Shown: positions 51,728-61,440 of the stretch, piece after piece
How the letters are laid out: every line of letters begins with the position of its first letter
Numbering within the stretch: position 1 is the first letter of the stretch
Origin: Candidatus Krumholzibacteriota bacterium
Lineage (GTDB): Bacteria; Krumholzibacteriota; Krumholzibacteriia; JAJRXK01
Reading direction: 5' to 3'
Assembly (NCBI GenBank): GCA_029262065.1
Contig: JAJDAC010000042.1
Span: 1 to 64,000 of the forward strand
Length of the DNA stretch: 64,000 nucleotides
The notes under the pieces: model-generated
Databases searched by the model: none
Seen by the model: the letters and a program-made list of their open reading frames with translations, nothing else
Told to the model about the DNA's origin: nothing
Made by a program: the position numbers and the translations under genes

Positions 51728-52831
51728 TCATTTGCGATCGAGGGCCGCGGGATTCCAATCGGCGACGACGACATCCGTATCCCGGGCTCGTTGAGCCACA
51801 TAGTTACCACACCAGACCAGCTTTCGGCCATCGGAAGAGAACATGGGAAACCCGTCGAACCAGTCGTTCCAGGTCAGGCGATGGATGGCGGAGGTCTCGA
51901 GATCGAGCAGGTACAGCTCGAAATTGAAGCCGTAGCGGCCAGGAACGGTCTGATCGAAGTCGTCCCGATTGCTCGCGAAGGCGATATGGCGGCCATCGGG
52001 ATGCGGATACGGCGCCCAGTTCGTCGCGCCTCCGTCACCATCGGTGGTCAGGCGGCGTAGATTGCGGCCGTCGGCGTCCATGATGAACAGGTCCAGCTGG
52101 CCCGGCCGAATGAGCCCCTCGGCCAACAGGGACTGGTATTCGGCCAACTCTTCGCCCTGGGGATGGCGCGCGCGAAAGACGATGGATTTGCCGTCGGCCG
52201 TGTAGAAAGCGCCACCGTCGTAGCCCGGCGAATCGGTCAACTGGCGCACGTTGGAACCATCGGCATCCATGTCGTACAGGTCCAGGTCGCCGTTCCGCGT
52301 GGACGTGAACAGGATCTTGGCACCATCGGGTCGGTACACCGCCTCGGCGTCATAGCCGGGTTCGTGGGTCAGGCGAACCGGAGTCCCTCCCTCGGCCGGC
52401 ACGCGAAAGATGTCATATCCGTCGTAGACGGCCCAGGTGTACCCCTTCGACATGTCAGGCGGAGCCGGGCAGGCGGCATCAGCCAGGTGGGTGGAGGCGT
52501 AGACGATCGAGTCTCCGTCGGGAGAGAAGTACGCACACGTGGTACGACCCAGACCGGTGGAGACCATGCGCACGTCCTTGCCATCGACGGTCATGGTGTA
52601 GATCGCATCACAGTCGCGTCCGTCGCGCGAAGCCTGAAACACGAACCGGTCGCCACCCGGCGCGAAGTAGCACTCGGCGTTGTCCCACTTGGAGAACGAG
52701 CCGGGATTCTGCGTGATCAGCTGAACGCCCGAGATAGCCGGATGCAGACGGGCTTCGTCACCCGCCCCCGCCTTCGGGACAGCACCCATGATCAACGCCA
52801 GCATCACCAGCGACCGCACGTTCCTCTTCAT
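51728..52831 (-). CDS. Secreted PD40/TolB-like beta-propeller protein
   Basis: 367 residues with a signal peptide ([17 protein letters not shown]). Four to five PD40 blades of the TolB type: [79 protein letters not shown]. Such propellers occur in TolB and in periplasmic scaffold proteins. The ATG overlaps the upstream DUF255 stop (ATGA). Role probably protein binding in the periplasm. Confidence 0.85.
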   Translation of the reverse strand: MKRNVRSLVMLALIMGAVPKAGAGDEARLHPAISGVQLITQNPGSFSKWDNAECYFAPGGDRFVFQASRDGRDCDAIYTMTVDGKDVRMVSTGLGRTTCAYFSPDGDSIVYASTHLADAACPAPPDMSKGYTWAVYDGYDIFRVPAEGGTPVRLTHEPGYDAEAVYRPDGAKILFTSTRNGDLDLYDMDADGSNVRQLTDSPGYDGGAFYTADGKSIVFRARHPQGEELAEYQSLLAEGLIRPGQLDLFIMDADGRNLRRLTTDGDGGATNWAPYPHPDGRHIAFASNRDDFDQTVPGRYGFNFELYLLDLETSAIHRLTWNDWFDGFPMFSSDGRKLVWCGNYVAQRARDTDVVVADWNPAALDRK

Positions 52832-55032
52832 TGTCGATCCTCCGCAACCAGAAGTCCCAGGTCATTCGTCATCACCGATAGATCGGTAGTTGGCATTCGG
52901 CAGGCAAAGGCACGGCACACGTACGCGGTCGCCGCCCCCTGCTCTACCTTACCGTCCAGAATTGGCAGTACCTTCGCGGCGTTTGCATTGCCGCTCGCCA
53001 ATGCAATTATCAGGTCGGGATGGTACCCGCCACGCGCCGCGTACACCATGGCCTGCACGCGGGGACCATCGTCCGTCGCGGCCAGGACCAGCTCCACGCG
53101 CTCGCCCAGATAGGCATCGAGCGCCAACTGCATGCTGACCAGCGCGGTGGGACGGGATTCGAGCGTGCCGCCAAACGCCTGCAGCAACCGCTTGGCCTGA
53201 TCGGCGTACTCGGAGCGGGCGGTCAGTTCGTACAGTAGAATGGCGTTCGTAGCCGCCACCGAGTTCGCGGTGGGCACCGAGCCGTCGTAACCCGTCTTCG
53301 CGCGAACCAGCAAATCGGCCTGACCCGCCCGCGTGTTGAACAACGCACCGTCGGTATCATCGCCGAAGTGCTCGAACATCTCCGCGTGCAATTGGATGGC
53401 GTGCTCCGCGAACTCCAGCTCGAAAGTGCTCTGATAGACTTCAATCAACCCCCGCACGACCATGGCGTAGTCTTCGGCGAACGCGGGAAACCGAGCCTCA
53501 CCTTCGCGCCAACGCCGCAACAATCCGCTGTCGTCCCGTAGTTCAGACCAGATGAACCGCGCCGCATTTGCCGCGGCCTGCGTGTACCGGTCGTCCTGAA
53601 GTACAACCCCGGCGCGTGCCATGGCCGTCATCATGAGACCGTTCCACGCCGACAGGACCTTGTCGTCCAGCCCCGGTCGGGTGCGCGTGGCCCGGTGAGC
53701 CAAGAGGATCTCCCGCCCCTTGGCCAACCGCTCTTCCACGTCAGACTCGGTCAAGTCATGTCGCGAGGCGAGCTCCGGCACCGAAAGCACACGCCGCAGG
53801 ATGTTCTTGTGCTCCCAGTTCCCCGCCGCGGTGACGTCGTAGTGTTCCTTGAACACCGTGACGACGTCGGTCGGTAGCAACTCGTCGACCTCGGCTTCCT
53901 GCCAAACGTAGAACAGACCCTCTTCGCCTTCGGTGTCCGCGTCTTCAGCGCTGAAGAAACCGCCCTTGGGATGGGTCATGTCGCGCAACACGTAGTCCAG
54001 GGTTTCGCGCACCACTCGCGCGTAGCGCGGCGCACCGGTGAGTTGGTATGCCTCCAGGTAGTGGAACGCGAGCTGGGCGTTGTCGTAGAGCATTTTCTCG
54101 AAGTGGGGCGCCAACCATTCTCCGTCGGTGCTGTACCGATGAAAGCCCCCGCCGAGGTGGTCGTACATGCCGCCGTCGGCCATCTCATCCAGCGTGTGCG
54201 TAACCATGTTGAGCGCGTGGGGATCGCCGGTGCGACGAAATACCCGCAACGAAAGAGACCCGAAATCGGCCCGGGGGAATTTGGGAGCGGCGCCCCAGCC
54301 ACCGTGCTCGGGATCATACGCCGACTTCAACGATTCGTAGGCGGCGTCCACCGCGGTCAAAGCCAGCTCGCCGTCTCCCGCCGGCAACTCACCCATTCCG
54401 CGCAGCGCCCCACCCAACTGTTCGGCCGAGCGTTCCACCTCGTCGCGCCGATTCTGGAAAGCATCGCTCAACGCCACCAGAATCCGCTGGAAGCCCGGGC
54501 GCCCGAATCGATCGTCCGGCGGAAAGTAGGTTCCCCCGTAGAAGGGCTTCAGTTCGGGCGTCAGCCACATGCTCAGCGGCCAACCACCGCGGCCCGACAT
54601 GGCCTGGACCGCCGCCATGTAGATTTCGTCGATGTCGGGCCGTTCCTCCCGATCAACCTTGATGCACACGAAGTTCTCGTTCATGAGGGCGGCGATCGTG
54701 GAATCCTCGAACGACTCGCGCTCCATGACGTGACACCAGTGGCAGGTGCTGTAGCCGATCGACAGGAAGATGGGCTTGTCCTCGTCGCGGGCCCGTGCCA
54801 GTGCCTCTTCCCCCCACGGGTACCAGTCGACGGGATTGTGGGCATGTTGGAGCAGGTAGGGGCTTTTCTCGTGGACCAGTCGATTGGTGTGGGCGTGCTG
54901 CCCATGGTCAGACTGCACAGGGGACTCCTGGGAGGGGGATGCGGCGGCGTCGGGCTGGGTGCGATCGCGGCCACACGCCGCCAAGATCAAGGTAAGGATG
55001 AAAATGGCCGGCAGGGCCCACTGGATCTTCAT
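52828..55032 (-). CDS. DUF255 (YyaL/SSP411-like) thioredoxin-fold lipoprotein
   Basis: 734 residues. Lipoprotein signal ([15 protein letters not shown]). Thioredoxin-like N-terminal domain of DUF255 with the [16 protein letters not shown] motif (CHWC), followed by [22 protein letters not shown] and [23 protein letters not shown], then an (alpha/alpha)6-barrel domain to the end. Homologues are often called spermatogenesis-associated protein 20/YyaL; activity is not established, and most are cytoplasmic, so a lipoprotein version is notable. Co-transcribed with the PD40 gene (ATGA overlap). Confidence 0.9.
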   Translation of the reverse strand: MKIQWALPAIFILTLILAACGRDRTQPDAAASPSQESPVQSDHGQHAHTNRLVHEKSPYLLQHAHNPVDWYPWGEEALARARDEDKPIFLSIGYSTCHWCHVMERESFEDSTIAALMNENFVCIKVDREERPDIDEIYMAAVQAMSGRGGWPLSMWLTPELKPFYGGTYFPPDDRFGRPGFQRILVALSDAFQNRRDEVERSAEQLGGALRGMGELPAGDGELALTAVDAAYESLKSAYDPEHGGWGAAPKFPRADFGSLSLRVFRRTGDPHALNMVTHTLDEMADGGMYDHLGGGFHRYSTDGEWLAPHFEKMLYDNAQLAFHYLEAYQLTGAPRYARVVRETLDYVLRDMTHPKGGFFSAEDADTEGEEGLFYVWQEAEVDELLPTDVVTVFKEHYDVTAAGNWEHKNILRRVLSVPELASRHDLTESDVEERLAKGREILLAHRATRTRPGLDDKVLSAWNGLMMTAMARAGVVLQDDRYTQAAANAARFIWSELRDDSGLLRRWREGEARFPAFAEDYAMVVRGLIEVYQSTFELEFAEHAIQLHAEMFEHFGDDTDGALFNTRAGQADLLVRAKTGYDGSVPTANSVAATNAILLYELTARSEYADQAKRLLQAFGGTLESRPTALVSMQLALDAYLGERVELVLAATDDGPRVQAMVYAARGGYHPDLIIALASGNANAAKVLPILDGKVEQGAATAYVCRAFACRMPTTDLSVMTNDLGLLVAEDRQ

Positions 55033-55105
55033 GGTGTGGCCAATCTAGGTCTCTTCGGACTTGGCGTCGAGGCACGGCCAGTTGCTTTCGGGGCTCGTGC
55101 TCCTA

Positions 55106-55114
55106 TGCTATCCT
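55106..55114 (+). promoter_or_regulatory. Extended -10 element upstream of the aldehyde dehydrogenase gene
   Basis: TGC plus TATCCT (55109-55114), about 55 bp before the ATG. No clear -35 at 17 bp. Confidence 0.3.
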
Positions 55115-55177
55115 CCCGAGTCGGCCCGCGACCCGGGCTCGGGACCCGTGACACAACCATTTCAGGAGCTTGTCGGC

Positions 55178-56695
55178 ATGCGAGATTTTCTCAAGGAACT
55201 TGGACTTTCGGGAGTGAACTCCGGAGTCTGCGCGAAAGGTTGGGTCGAGCGACCCGGCGGCGACGAACTTACCAGCTACTCCCCGGTCGACGCAGAGCCC
55301 ATTGGCAAGATCCTGCAGGCCAACGAAGAAGACTACGCTCGCGTAATGGACGTAGCCACCGAGACCTTCGATACCTGGCGCATGGTGCCAGCGCCGCGGC
55401 GCGGCGAAATCGTCCGGCAAATGGGCGAAGAGCTTCGAAAGTACAAACGCCCGCTGGGACAACTCATCTCCTGGGAAATGGGCAAGGTCCTGAGCGAAGG
55501 CGAAGGCGAGGTCCAGGAAGCGATCGACATCGCCGACTTCGCGGTGGGCCTGTCGCGTCAGCTGTACGGTTTGTCCATGCACAGCGAGCGCCCGCAGCAC
55601 CGCATGTACGAACAGTGGCACCCCCTGGGACCCATCGGCATCATCACCGCCTTCAACTTCCCCGTGGCCGTGTGGGCCTGGAACGCCATGATCGCCGCCG
55701 TCTGCGGCGACACCATGGTGTGGAAGCCCAGCAGCAAGACACCCCTGTGCGCCATCGCGGTCCAGCACCTCTGCAACCGCGTCATGAAGGCCAACGACTG
55801 CGAGGGCGTGTTCAACCTGGTGGTGGGCCGTGGCTCCTCGGTGGGCGAACTGCTCATCAACGATGGTCGCGTACCGTTGATCAGCGCCACGGGCAGCTGC
55901 CACATGGGCCGCCGCATTGGCGAAGCCGTGGCCAAGCGACTCTCACGCGCGCTGTTGGAGCTGGGTGGCAACAACGCCATCATCGTCGAACCCGACGCCA
56001 ACATGGACGTGGCACTACCGGGCGTGGCGTTCGGAGCCGTGGGTACGGCCGGACAGCGATGCACGAGCACGCGTCGTCTGTTCCTTCATAAGAGCATCGC
56101 CGAAGAGTTCACGAACCGCCTGGTCAAGGCCTACGAGAGCATCCCCGCCGGTGACCCGCTGGAAAAAGACACGCTACTTGGCCCCCTCATTGATCAGGGC
56201 GCCGTCGACGACATGATGGACGCGTTGAAGCAGGTACGCGCGGAGGGCGGCGAGATTCTCACGGGCGGCAAGCGCATGGAACGAAAGGGATTCTTCGTGG
56301 AACCCACTATCGTCAAGGCGCGACCCGACATGAAGATCGTCCAGGAAGAAACCTTCGCCCCCATTCTCTACGTGTTCGAGTACGAAAACCTCGACGAAGC
56401 CATTGCCATGCAGAACGGCGTTCGTCAGGGTCTCAGTTCTTCGATCTTCACGGACAGCTTCATGGGTGCCGAGAAGTTCCTTTCGGCCAGCGGAAGCGAC
56501 TGCGGCATCGCCAACGTGAACATCGGCACCTCGGGCGCCGAGATCGGTGGAGCGTTCGGCGGCGAGAAGGAAACCGGAGGCGGACGCGAAGCCGGCAGTG
56601 ATTCGTGGAAGCTCTACATGCGGCGCCAGACGTGTACCTTGAACTGGAGCCCGGAACTTCCGCTCGCACAGGGCGTGAAGTTCGACCTCGACTAG
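55178..56695 (+). CDS. Aldehyde dehydrogenase family 7 (antiquitin / piperideine-6-carboxylate dehydrogenase type)
   Basis: 505 residues from ATG 55178 (AGGAG upstream); the frame opens earlier but without signal. ALDH signatures: GIITAFNFPVAVWAWNAMIA, LLELGGNNAIIV (catalytic Glu region), GTAGQRCTSTRRL with the nucleophile Cys295, and the C-terminal GGAFGGEKETGGGREAGSDSW typical of the ALDH7/AmaB group. These enzymes oxidise aminoadipate semialdehyde in lysine breakdown. Soluble, NAD-dependent. The OPT transporter follows by 41 bp, which fits amino acid or peptide use. Confidence 0.92.
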   Translation: MRDFLKELGLSGVNSGVCAKGWVERPGGDELTSYSPVDAEPIGKILQANEEDYARVMDVATETFDTWRMVPAPRRGEIVRQMGEELRKYKRPLGQLISWEMGKVLSEGEGEVQEAIDIADFAVGLSRQLYGLSMHSERPQHRMYEQWHPLGPIGIITAFNFPVAVWAWNAMIAAVCGDTMVWKPSSKTPLCAIAVQHLCNRVMKANDCEGVFNLVVGRGSSVGELLINDGRVPLISATGSCHMGRRIGEAVAKRLSRALLELGGNNAIIVEPDANMDVALPGVAFGAVGTAGQRCTSTRRLFLHKSIAEEFTNRLVKAYESIPAGDPLEKDTLLGPLIDQGAVDDMMDALKQVRAEGGEILTGGKRMERKGFFVEPTIVKARPDMKIVQEETFAPILYVFEYENLDEAIAMQNGVRQGLSSSIFTDSFMGAEKFLSASGSDCGIANVNIGTSGAEIGGAFGGEKETGGGREAGSDSWKLYMRRQTCTLNWSPELPLAQGVKFDLD

Positions 56696-56735
56696 ACGCA
56701 AAACGACTTCCCTCTCTTCGACTGCGAGACTGATC

Positions 56736-58538
56736 TTGGCCGATTCCGCCCCCGCTACCGGTGCCGACTCCCGCCCCGTGCGGCGGGGGCCCTATCCGGA
56801 GCTGACCATACCCGCGGTCCTCGTGGGCTATCTGCTCGGCATCATCATCGCCGTGTCCATCGGTTACGCCGCGCTCATCCTGGGCTTCTCGATCGAGGGG
56901 TCGGAGCTGGCCGCCATCTTGGGTTGGGCGGTTCTTCGCGGCCTACTGCGACGCAATAGCATCGTTGAGAACAACATCAACCAGACCATCGCTTCAGCGG
57001 TGAATGGCGCGTCGGCGGGCATGATGTTCAGCCTGCCCGCGTTGTACATCCTGGGGGCCAGCGGCAACTACCCGGGTGTCACCGATTTCAGCATGGTGCT
57101 CATGGTGCTCGCGGCTATTACCGGCGGCGTCATCGGACTGGCCTTCGTGATTCCTCTGCGCAAGCAGATGATCGACTTCAATCGGTTGGCCTACCCGGGC
57201 GGAATCGCGGTCGCGACCATCCTCAAGTCACCGGGCGCGGGCATGCAGAAGGCGCTGCTGTTGTTGGGCGGCGCCGCGGTCTCGGGCATCGCGCACTTCG
57301 TGGTACTCCGACTGTTGCCTCACAACGCCACGTTTCTGCAGGGCGAAGACTTCCTGCTGGGCGAGGCCATCGGCGCACCCGCCATCATGAACCTGGTGTT
57401 CTACCTTTCATTGCTGACCGTGGGTGTGGGCTTTCTGTCGGGCCGCGGCGGACTCATGTTCGGTCTGGGCGGATTCCTGTGCTACTGGTTGCTGGGGCCG
57501 CTTCTCTTGAAGTTCGGCATACTCGAAGGCAGTCAATCGCTGGCCGAGATCAACGCCGGCGGACCGGGGTCCATGCGCGTAAGCCTGTTCCGACCCACCG
57601 GCATTGGCATTCTCATCGGCGCCGCGGTCGGTGGAATCGTGGCCGCCTTTCCGCTCATACGAAGCGCCATCCGCTCCATGCAGGAAGCGCATCAGGACAG
57701 CGGCAAGCGCGTGGCCGACGAACTGCCCATCAAGTTCCTCTACGGCTCGGTGATCGCGGGCGTCGTCGCCCTGGTACTGATTTCCCTGGCATCGGGGTCA
57801 GAAGTCGGGCTGGGCCGCGCCCTCGGCATGGCACTCCTGGGGACGCTGTGGATCTGGGTAGCGGGCGTGATCGTCTCCGAGTGTCTGGGCCGCACCAACT
57901 GGTCGCCACTCTCGGGCATGACCCTGATTGCCGTGACGATTCTGATCTTCGTGGCCAGCGGCATGGCCGACACCCAGATCATGATCACGTCCATGGCCGT
58001 GGGAGTAGCCATTTGCGTGGCCATCGCCCAGGCGGGCGACATGATGCTCGACCTGAAGTCGGGCTACCTGGTCGGTGCATCGCCGCGACAACAACAAATC
58101 GGCCAATACCTGGGAACGTGGGTCGGCCCGATCGTGGTGATGGTACTCATCGTGGTGCTACAGAAGGCCTACGGATTGGGAAGCGAACGCCTTCCCGCCC
58201 CCCAGGCCACGGCCCTGGCCGGCGTCATGGAGGGTCTGGTGGGTGGCAGTGCCCCTACCTATCGGTACGCCGCCGGTGCCGGGTTGGGAGCGATCCTTTC
58301 GTTCAGCGGCCTGGGCGGCATCGGCGTGCTGATTGGACTGGGCTTCTACATGCCATTCAACATCGTACTCACCTACACCATCGGAAATCTCCTGCGTATC
58401 GGCGCCGACCGCATGAAGGGTCGCGCCTGGGTCGAGAACATTGGCATCCCCGTGGCCGCCGGCCTCATCGTGGGCGAGGCCCTGGTGGGCGTGGGCAACG
58501 CGCTATACATCGTTTTCTCGGCCGTGGGCCAGGGATAG
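56736..58538 (+). CDS. OPT-family oligopeptide transporter
   Basis: 600 residues from a TTG start. About fifteen hydrophobic segments. OPT family features: PELTIPAVLVGYLLGIIIAV, RNSIVENNINQTIASAVNGASAG (NPG-like motif region), PLRKQMIDFNRLAYPGG, SGYLVGASPRQQQIGQ and GLGFYMPFNIVLTY. Members carry peptides or metal-chelates with protons. Located in the inner membrane, next to ALDH7. Confidence 0.9.
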   Translation: MADSAPATGADSRPVRRGPYPELTIPAVLVGYLLGIIIAVSIGYAALILGFSIEGSELAAILGWAVLRGLLRRNSIVENNINQTIASAVNGASAGMMFSLPALYILGASGNYPGVTDFSMVLMVLAAITGGVIGLAFVIPLRKQMIDFNRLAYPGGIAVATILKSPGAGMQKALLLLGGAAVSGIAHFVVLRLLPHNATFLQGEDFLLGEAIGAPAIMNLVFYLSLLTVGVGFLSGRGGLMFGLGGFLCYWLLGPLLLKFGILEGSQSLAEINAGGPGSMRVSLFRPTGIGILIGAAVGGIVAAFPLIRSAIRSMQEAHQDSGKRVADELPIKFLYGSVIAGVVALVLISLASGSEVGLGRALGMALLGTLWIWVAGVIVSECLGRTNWSPLSGMTLIAVTILIFVASGMADTQIMITSMAVGVAICVAIAQAGDMMLDLKSGYLVGASPRQQQIGQYLGTWVGPIVVMVLIVVLQKAYGLGSERLPAPQATALAGVMEGLVGGSAPTYRYAAGAGLGAILSFSGLGGIGVLIGLGFYMPFNIVLTYTIGNLLRIGADRMKGRAWVENIGIPVAAGLIVGEALVGVGNALYIVFSAVGQG

Positions 58539-58547
58539 GAGACCAAC

Positions 58548-59081
58548 ATGCGTAACCTGGGTCACCTTCTCATGTGGGGCGGATTTCTCATCACCTCGTT
58601 CGTCACCATGCGCGAGGCCTCGCAAGTATCGTGGGGGCCCTACTTCGCCACCGCCGTCATCGGTATCGCCGGCGTACTCATTCTGCGGCGTACCGAAAGT
58701 GGACCGGGCGGATCACACGAGGCCGCCGAGGCCAACGTGCGATCGCTCCAGGGTTCGATGGACACCCTGGTGAAGAACCTGCAATCGCTTCACGATCATC
58801 GCGAGTCCACGTTCGTGTACGACATCCACGGTCAAATCGACGACACCCTGGCCCCTGAACTGGCCGCGTTCGCCGACGCACGCGAATCGATGATTCCGCG
58901 ATTCGGCCTGGCCGGATACGCCGAGGTCATGGACCGCTTCGCGCGGGCGGAACGATTGATCAATCGCGCCTGGTCGGCCTCGGCCGATGGGTACATCGAT
59001 GAGGTATGGAAGAGCCTGGGGCACGCCCAAGACGAAATGCGCGAAGCTCAGTCGCACCTGCAACGACACGCCGCCTCATAA
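58548..59081 (+). CDS. Small membrane-anchored alpha-helical protein
   Basis: 177 residues; AGGAG precedes the ATG. Two N-terminal hydrophobic segments (GHLLMWGGFLITSFVTM, YFATAVIGIAGVLILRR) and a helical, probably coiled soluble part (residues 55-177: SMDTLVKNLQSLHDHREST, ERLINRAWSASADGYIDEVW). No family recognised. Located 9 bp after the OPT gene and overlapping the next by one base (TAATG), so it belongs to the same unit. Confidence 0.65.
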   Translation: MRNLGHLLMWGGFLITSFVTMREASQVSWGPYFATAVIGIAGVLILRRTESGPGGSHEAAEANVRSLQGSMDTLVKNLQSLHDHRESTFVYDIHGQIDDTLAPELAAFADARESMIPRFGLAGYAEVMDRFARAERLINRAWSASADGYIDEVWKSLGHAQDEMREAQSHLQRHAAS

Positions 59082-59263
59082 TGGAAGCACCTCCCACGGC
59101 AACGGTATCGCTTCCCTGCCGAGCCTGTCCGGCCGAGGGATCGCCGCGCCAGGATTGCCCGGAGTGCTCCGGAGCGGGAATCACCGTGATCGAGGTAGCC
59201 CCGGCCGACGCCGGTCTCGACGCCGAGCTCTTGCGAAGACGTTACCCGCCAGCCCAGGAATGA
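59081..59263 (+). CDS. 60-residue zinc-ribbon-like protein
   Basis: ATG overlaps the previous stop (TAATG). Contains CRAC...CPECSGAG, with four cysteines in two C-x-x-C pairs and the CxGxG tail of DnaJ-type zinc ribbons. Mini-protein with unknown partner; easily missed because of its size. Downstream gene begins 5 bp later. Confidence 0.6.
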   Translation: MEAPPTATVSLPCRACPAEGSPRQDCPECSGAGITVIEVAPADAGLDAELLRRRYPPAQE

Positions 59264-59267
59264 TCAC

Positions 59268-60269
59268 TTGGCACACAAAGTGTCGCTGAAGGTCGCGGCC
59301 CCCGACGCGGGTCGACGCGTCGACCGCTTTCTGCAATCGCAGCTACCCTTGCCGTATACCCAACTGCGCCGGCTTCTGCGCCGCGGCGACGTGAAATGCA
59401 ACGGCAAGAAGATCGGTGGCGACGCCGAGCTGGCCGTCGGCGATGAGCTCACCGTATTCCTGACTGAGCCCCTTGCCTCGCGGCCGGCAGACCCTGCTAC
59501 GGTGGGCTTCGTGGGTCCAGATCCCCACATCCTTCGCCGCGATGCCAACTACCTGGTCGTGGACAAACCCGCGGGAATCTCATGTTCGGACGACGACCCG
59601 CAAAGCTCACTCCAAAGCTGGCTGGCGGAAACGCTGCGCGCGGAGATCGAGGCCGGAGCGGTGCGCCCGGAAGTGTGTCACCGCCTCGACCGCGGAACCA
59701 CGGGAGTCGTGGTGGTCGCACTGTCGGCCGGCGCGGTTACGCATTTCCACCGGGCTCTCGCCGAGGGCAGAGTAAAGAAGGACTACCGCGTCATGGTGTG
59801 GGGATCCACGCCCGCCAAGTTTGAATGCACCGAACGATTGGTACGTCACGCCTACGTCGCCCCGGGCCACCCCAAGGTCATTCGCGCCAAGGGAAGGGAC
59901 GGGGTCAAGGCCCACACCAGGTTCCGGCGCATCGCGGTCTGCACCACACCCGTGAACGAACGTGTATCCAAGAAGGCACCCAAGAGCAAAGTGGTGACGC
60001 TTCTGGCCGCTGAGCCCGTCACGGGACGAACCCATCAGATTCGTGCGCATCTGAAGTCGGCGGGATGGTCAGTCGTGGGCGACCCCCGCTACGGCGATCC
60101 CACCATCGACCGCGCCCACGCGGTGGCCGTGGACCACCAACTCCTGCACGCGCGGGAGATCGCGTTCGACACCGAAACCGGCCATTTGACGGCAGTTGCC
60201 CCGTTCCCCCGCGACTTCGAGGACGAACTCAACCGTCTGGGCCTGGTCGAGTCCTCGGGTCGTGACTAG
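59268..60269 (+). CDS. RluA-family pseudouridine synthase
   Basis: 333 residues from TTG 59268 (AGGA upstream). N-terminal S4 RNA-binding domain (RRVDRFLQSQ, LRRLLRRGDVKCNGKK) followed by the catalytic domain with Asp141 in HRLDRGTTGVVVVA, KDYRVMVWG, and the C-terminal TGRTHQIRAHL and PRYGDP. Converts specific uridines in rRNA or tRNA to pseudouridine; the exact target cannot be told. An unusual Lys-rich insert (VSKKAPKSKV) lies before the TGRTHQIR block. Not part of a clear pathway cluster. Confidence 0.93.
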   Translation: MAHKVSLKVAAPDAGRRVDRFLQSQLPLPYTQLRRLLRRGDVKCNGKKIGGDAELAVGDELTVFLTEPLASRPADPATVGFVGPDPHILRRDANYLVVDKPAGISCSDDDPQSSLQSWLAETLRAEIEAGAVRPEVCHRLDRGTTGVVVVALSAGAVTHFHRALAEGRVKKDYRVMVWGSTPAKFECTERLVRHAYVAPGHPKVIRAKGRDGVKAHTRFRRIAVCTTPVNERVSKKAPKSKVVTLLAAEPVTGRTHQIRAHLKSAGWSVVGDPRYGDPTIDRAHAVAVDHQLLHAREIAFDTETGHLTAVAPFPRDFEDELNRLGLVESSGRD

Positions 60270-60324
60270 GCTGAACGTATCTCCGTGCAGCGCCCTGCAC
60301 TGTTCCCCGTATACGAGGTGATCC

Positions 60325-60912
60325 ATGCACCGACTCCCCGCGACCCTCGCGCTGGCGTGCCTGATTATGGTGGGCGCGAACGCCTCCGGGGCTACGGCCG
60401 CCACCCTGACGGTTTCGCCATCGGATGAATCCACGGAGTACCGCTTCTATTCGAAAGCGACGCTCGAGAGTTTCGAGGGGTCCAGCTCGGAACTGTCGGG
60501 ACGCATCGAGTTCGACCCCACCGACCTGACGACGGTTCGCGGTAAGCTCGTGGCCGATCTTACGAAGCTCGATACCGGGCTGGGCCTTCGCAACAAGCAC
60601 ATGCACGACAACGTGCTCGACACCAAGGAACACCCGGCGGCCATCTTCACGATCGACGGCGGCTCCGAAGGCTCGATCGCGAGCGACGGTCCGGTCGAGT
60701 TCACGCTGAACGGATCCATGAAGCTACACGGCGAAACGAAGAAGCTGCAGGCCAAGGTCGCGGCGACCCGGGTCGGCAACGTCGTTTCATTCGTAGCCAA
60801 GTTCGACCTGGAGCTGGCTCACTTCGGAATCAAACGGCCCAAGATGTTGATGATGAAGGTCGCCGAAACGGTTCAGCTTACGGTGAAGGCCACCGCCACG
60901 CTGGAACCCTAG
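60325..60912 (+). CDS. YceI family protein
   Basis: 195 residues with a signal peptide (LALACLIMVGANASGATA|A). Lipocalin-like YceI fold with typical segments (SELSGRIEFDPTDLTTVRG, NKHMHDNVLDTKEHPAAIF, GSMKLHGETKKLQAKV, AKFDLELAHFGIKRP). Periplasmic; YceI proteins bind isoprenoid or other amphiphilic lipids. The stop codon lies within a shared CTAG with the convergent thioesterase gene. Confidence 0.88.
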   Translation: MHRLPATLALACLIMVGANASGATAATLTVSPSDESTEYRFYSKATLESFEGSSSELSGRIEFDPTDLTTVRGKLVADLTKLDTGLGLRNKHMHDNVLDTKEHPAAIFTIDGGSEGSIASDGPVEFTLNGSMKLHGETKKLQAKVAATRVGNVVSFVAKFDLELAHFGIKRPKMLMMKVAETVQLTVKATATLEP

Positions 60913-61340
60913 CGCTTAGATTTCCGCTTGCGACACTCTTCGACCGGTCGGGGTCGGCCATCGGGGCCCACGTTGACGTAGGTCACGTCGGCTTCCGTAA
61001 CGATGACGCGTTCGTCGGAGTCGAGGCGCCGTTGGGCCTCGACGATCACCTTCACTGAGATCGACGTTTTGCCCACGCCCATGAGGCGCGTGTGGAAACT
61101 CACCAGATCGCCCACGAACACAGGCTTGTGGAATTCCACTTCCTTCATGGCCACAGTCACCACGTGTTCGCAGCCCATCTCCACGGCCTCGACGGCGCCC
61201 GCCTGGTCAATGTAGCTGAGAATGATGCCACCGAAGATCGTGCCCCAGGCGTTGGTTTCACGGGGCATCATCAACACGCGGATGGCCGGAGGTTGGCTGC
61301 GGTCGATCTCGGTAGATGGTCGGGGAGTATCCATGACCAC
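60909..61340 (-). CDS. Acyl-CoA thioesterase (YciA/hotdog type)
   Basis: 143 residues from GTG 61340 (ATG 61334 is an alternative). Single hotdog domain: MMPRETNAWGTIFGGIILSYIDQAG, VTVAMKEVEFHKPVFVGDLVSF, SISVKVIVEAQR, VTEADVTYV. This matches the YciA-like acyl-CoA hydrolases acting on short- to long-chain acyl-CoA. Convergent with the YceI gene, with overlapping stops. Confidence 0.9.
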   Translation of the reverse strand: MVMDTPRPSTEIDRSQPPAIRVLMMPRETNAWGTIFGGIILSYIDQAGAVEAVEMGCEHVVTVAMKEVEFHKPVFVGDLVSFHTRLMGVGKTSISVKVIVEAQRRLDSDERVIVTEADVTYVNVGPDGRPRPVEECRKRKSKR

Positions 61341-61440
61341 GGCAAGCTAGACCCTAGATAGCCGTTCTGCAAGTTGGGCCTGCGGCTTGGGTCGTCCAGC
61401 GGTTGCGCCCAGAACTGGCGTGGCCCACACTGCCCCAGTC

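Noticed and set aside
60909-60912. Overlap of two convergent stop codons in CTAG
   Set aside because: Real, but a chance packing of convergent ends without further consequence that I can see.
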